Source of the DNA: Candidatus Sumerlaeaceae bacterium
GTDB lineage: Bacteria > Sumerlaeota > Sumerlaeia > Sumerlaeales > Sumerlaeaceae
Assembly (NCBI GenBank): GCA_026418615.1
Contig: JAOAAY010000008.1
Span: 58,244-122,243 of the forward strand
Length of the DNA stretch: 64,000 nt
Reading direction: 5' to 3'
The notes under the pieces are model-generated. The model saw only the letters and a program-made list of their open reading frames with translations. It had not been told where the DNA came from and did not search any database. Of the stretch, positions 61,775 through 64,000 are shown piece by piece; within the stretch, counting starts at the first letter, position 1, and every line of letters begins with the position of its first letter. The translations under genes and the position numbers were made by a program.

Positions 61775-64000
61775 TCCAAAAATTTTCGGAAGCGACCACT
61801 GAGCGCGGCAAGAGACAACCACCCGCTCCCTTTCAGGATTCTTCTTGGAGCGGGTATTCATGGTGCCAGCAGCATTTTATTTCAGTTGCTGCTCCTGCGG
61901 ATTTTTAGCATCACTCTCACTTATCACTTTGCGTTTTTAGTGGTCAGCGGCGTGATGCTTTCCCTCGCGGCCCCCGGCGCCATCGTATATTCGTTTCCCC
62001 GGCTTTTCCCTGCGGCAAGAACACAGCGTATTTGTTCGCTGGCCATGGGCGCTGGCGGCTTGCTCCTGCTTACTATCCTCTCATTATACTTGGCTGTCCG
62101 CCTTGATGTTGCCTCGCCTCACCCCGGAGAGTGGCTTCGAGTTGATGGGCGTAGAAACCTTTTGATTACCGCCTTCATCTGGTTGCTACCACCACTTGCA
62201 ACTGGATTTGTCCCTGCCTTACTTATGTCTCGATTTCCACTTAAGGCTCCTACCGTTTATGCCTACGATCTTCTTGGTGCTGCAGTCGGTGGAATCGCGT
62301 ATTTTGCAATACTGTCCGTGACATCAGCCGTGACAGGGTTATTGTTAACTGCGGCCCTCCTAACTGGCAGCGCCGCCTGCTTTACTAACCGACAACACAT
62401 CGTTCGCTGGCTGGCTTTAGGCGGTGGCGGCGCAATCGCACTATTTGCAATTCTTAATGCCATGTTAGGCCATAACGCCCCAGTGCGCATTCGATATGCC
62501 AAATACTATAAAGAGCCGAAACCTCTTATCGAACATTGGACTCCGCTGTCTCGCATCACAGTATTCAACCGTGATGATATCATGCCCCTGCGCGCAGAGA
62601 CTGGCTTCGGGTGGGGTATGTCGCGCAACTGGACTGCGCCACCACCGCAGGAACTTTGGATGGAGCAGGATGCGTCTGCAGGTACTCCCATAACAAGGTG
62701 GGACGGAGTAACCACAAAATCGCTTGAGCACATTCTCTGGGACATAACATCTGTCGTATATTGGATTCGCCCTCCTCGCAGTGCATGGGTCTTAGGCTTT
62801 GGTGGGGGCCGCGATGCTCTTGCAGCACTGATTTCTGGTGCCGATAGTGTAACAGGTGTCGAACTAAGCCCAGCGTCCGTTCGGGTGGTACGCGACGAAC
62901 TGGCTGATTTCACGGGCTTCAAAAAATGTCCAAATCTGCAGGTCATCACGGGAGAAGGCCGTACGACACTTGCAAAGCATAATCCGCAAACCGATCTGAT
63001 TCAGGTGTCGCTTGTAGATTCCCAGGCGGCCACAGCAGGGGGCGGCCTTGTTCTCGCAGAAAACCTGCTTTATACGCGCGAAGCCTTTGAAATATACATG
63101 CGTTGTCTCTCGCCAGGCGGCGTTATTAGCATCTCCTGGTATTATGTTGGTGAGCCTCCTGCATTGCTTATGCGGATGCTCGACGCAGGTGCTCGGGCGC
63201 TACGCACGAGAGGCATACGGGATGTTGAGCCGCATATCTTGCTCTTCCGAAACGGTTTTGTGGCCACCTTTCTGCTGAGTCCGCAGCCATGGTCTGATAC
63301 AGAAAGAAACAACGCTATTGCAATGTGCCAGCAACTTGGATTTGAATTTTTGATAGGCGATCGTAGAGGAACCACGCAAGTATGGCGCACCTTTCTCTCA
63401 GATCCTGAACTCTTCCAAGCAAACCAGCCGCTACTTGTTACTGCCGCCACGGACGACAATCCGTTCGTCTTCCAACTCGAAAGGTGGGGCACCAATCCGG
63501 CCCTTGTCTCAAAAATTCATTCGTTCAGTCTGGTAGGCACGCGCATTTTAAAGCCTTTGTTGTGGATGATGTTGGCTCTGAGCGGGGTGCTTATTATTCT
63601 CCCGCTGCTTGTGCGCGCGTTGGTGTCACGGGGAACAAATGCCGAATCTTTTTCATACATGGGCGTGTTTTGCACACTCCTCATCACTGCCGGATGTGGT
63701 GTAGGATATGTTTTATTGGAGATTGCCTTGATGCATGTCGGATTGCGAATCACTGGGCATCCATTGTATCCAATCGGTATTATCCTGACAACTTTACTGG
63801 CAGGTAGCGGTTTAGGTGCTTTTCTTGCAGGCCGGGTACATAGTGGCCGCTTGGCAATATGCATGATTCTTGTAGCGGTTGTCGTGTGTTTAGGCGCAGC
63901 GATGGCGGGCTTTATCCCAGACTGGATTACGAGGAGCAGGACCGAATTTTCTTGGCTGGCGTCGGTGGCCATGTCAGCAGCACTGTCCTTAGCATTAGGA
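61775..64000 (+). CDS. Membrane-embedded spermidine-synthase-like protein, right end beyond window, start unclear
   Basis: The frame is open from 61775 (after a TAA) to the window end, 742 codons. The recognisable protein begins near 61838 with membrane helix 1 (ILLGAGIHGASSILFQLLLL) and has ~6 helices before a Rossmann domain: VLGFGGGRDALAAL (SAM loop), VTGVELSP, ITGEGRTTL, LIQVSLVDSQAATAGG, LLYTREAFEIYMRCLSPGG. More helices follow (WMMLALSGVLIILPLL, GVGYVLLEIALMHVGL, IILTTLLAGSGLGAFLAG). This matches large membrane proteins with a spermidine-synthase-like methyltransferase fold; true polyamine synthesis is not implied. No ATG, GTG or TTG precedes helix 1 in frame, so the start is non-standard, frameshifted or lost. 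Codon use is AT-rich compared with every gene to its left. Confidence 0.8.

Noticed and set aside
62506..63972. Several minus-strand frames in the low-GC region
   Set aside because: The plus strand has one continuous frame with a recognisable SAM-binding domain and membrane helices; the minus frames show no family.

Overview
This is a 64 kb chromosomal stretch from a GC-rich, diderm (Gram-negative) bacterium. LpxD (lipid A synthesis), a type II secretion / type IV pilus assembly operon, a lipoprotein and many Sec signal peptides imply an outer membrane. The McsA/McsB arginine kinase pair is better known from Firmicutes but occurs in other phyla. That mix, the many orphan regulators and the lack of close matches to familiar model operons suggest a candidate-phylum type organism (for example near Sumerlaeota or Hydrogenedentota). 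This placement is a low-confidence inference. I saw no rRNA, tRNA, CRISPR array or insertion sequence, and no gene-free stretch longer than 300 bases.

Left part (1-13 kb): the tail of a putative-Ig (He_PIG) protein; a RadC-type protein fused to a degenerate endonuclease III-like domain, translationally coupled to an ABC ATPase; then a carbohydrate block made of a secreted GH13 amylase, a secreted metallophosphoesterase with a CBM9-like tail and a lipoprotein sugar-binding protein. Next come a hypothetical protein, a polytopic membrane protein, dCMP deaminase and a NtrB-like histidine kinase. Region 13-27 kb: an ABM-domain protein and an iron-type alcohol dehydrogenase; a minus-strand set of a TPR membrane protein, a proline-rich membrane protein and a two-receiver response regulator; GT2 and SixA; a DUF6498-like membrane protein; an M14 peptidase with a DEAD-box helicase; and TsaD.

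Middle (27-38 kb): a tight plus-strand operon of a site-2 protease with CBS domains, an ABC ATPase, two ABC-2 permeases and a TPR protein with a long His-Asp tract. It is followed by a YgeY-like hydrolase coupled to a YgeW-like carbamoyltransferase, a hexapeptide acyltransferase, a PanE-type reductase and an FHA protein fused to a degenerate EAL domain. From 37.5 to 42.6 kb a minus-strand operon encodes three pseudopilins, GspE and GspF.

Right part (42-62 kb): a PhnD-like binding protein, a TPR/peptidase-MA protein, a Wzx-like flippase, a PAS/GAF/GGDEF diguanylate cyclase with a stand-alone receiver, a DJ-1/PfpI protein, a clan-A glycoside hydrolase, then lpxD - YkuD-like enzyme - mcsA - mcsB, an SGNH hydrolase, a MoxR ATPase and a B12-binding-type radical SAM protein.

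From about 61.7 kb to the window end the base composition drops sharply. One open frame there encodes a membrane-embedded spermidine-synthase-like protein with no ordinary start codon, so this looks like the edge of an acquired segment. The most system-like findings are the protease/ABC/His-rich TPR operon, the RadC fusion, the FHA-EAL fusion and this composition break.
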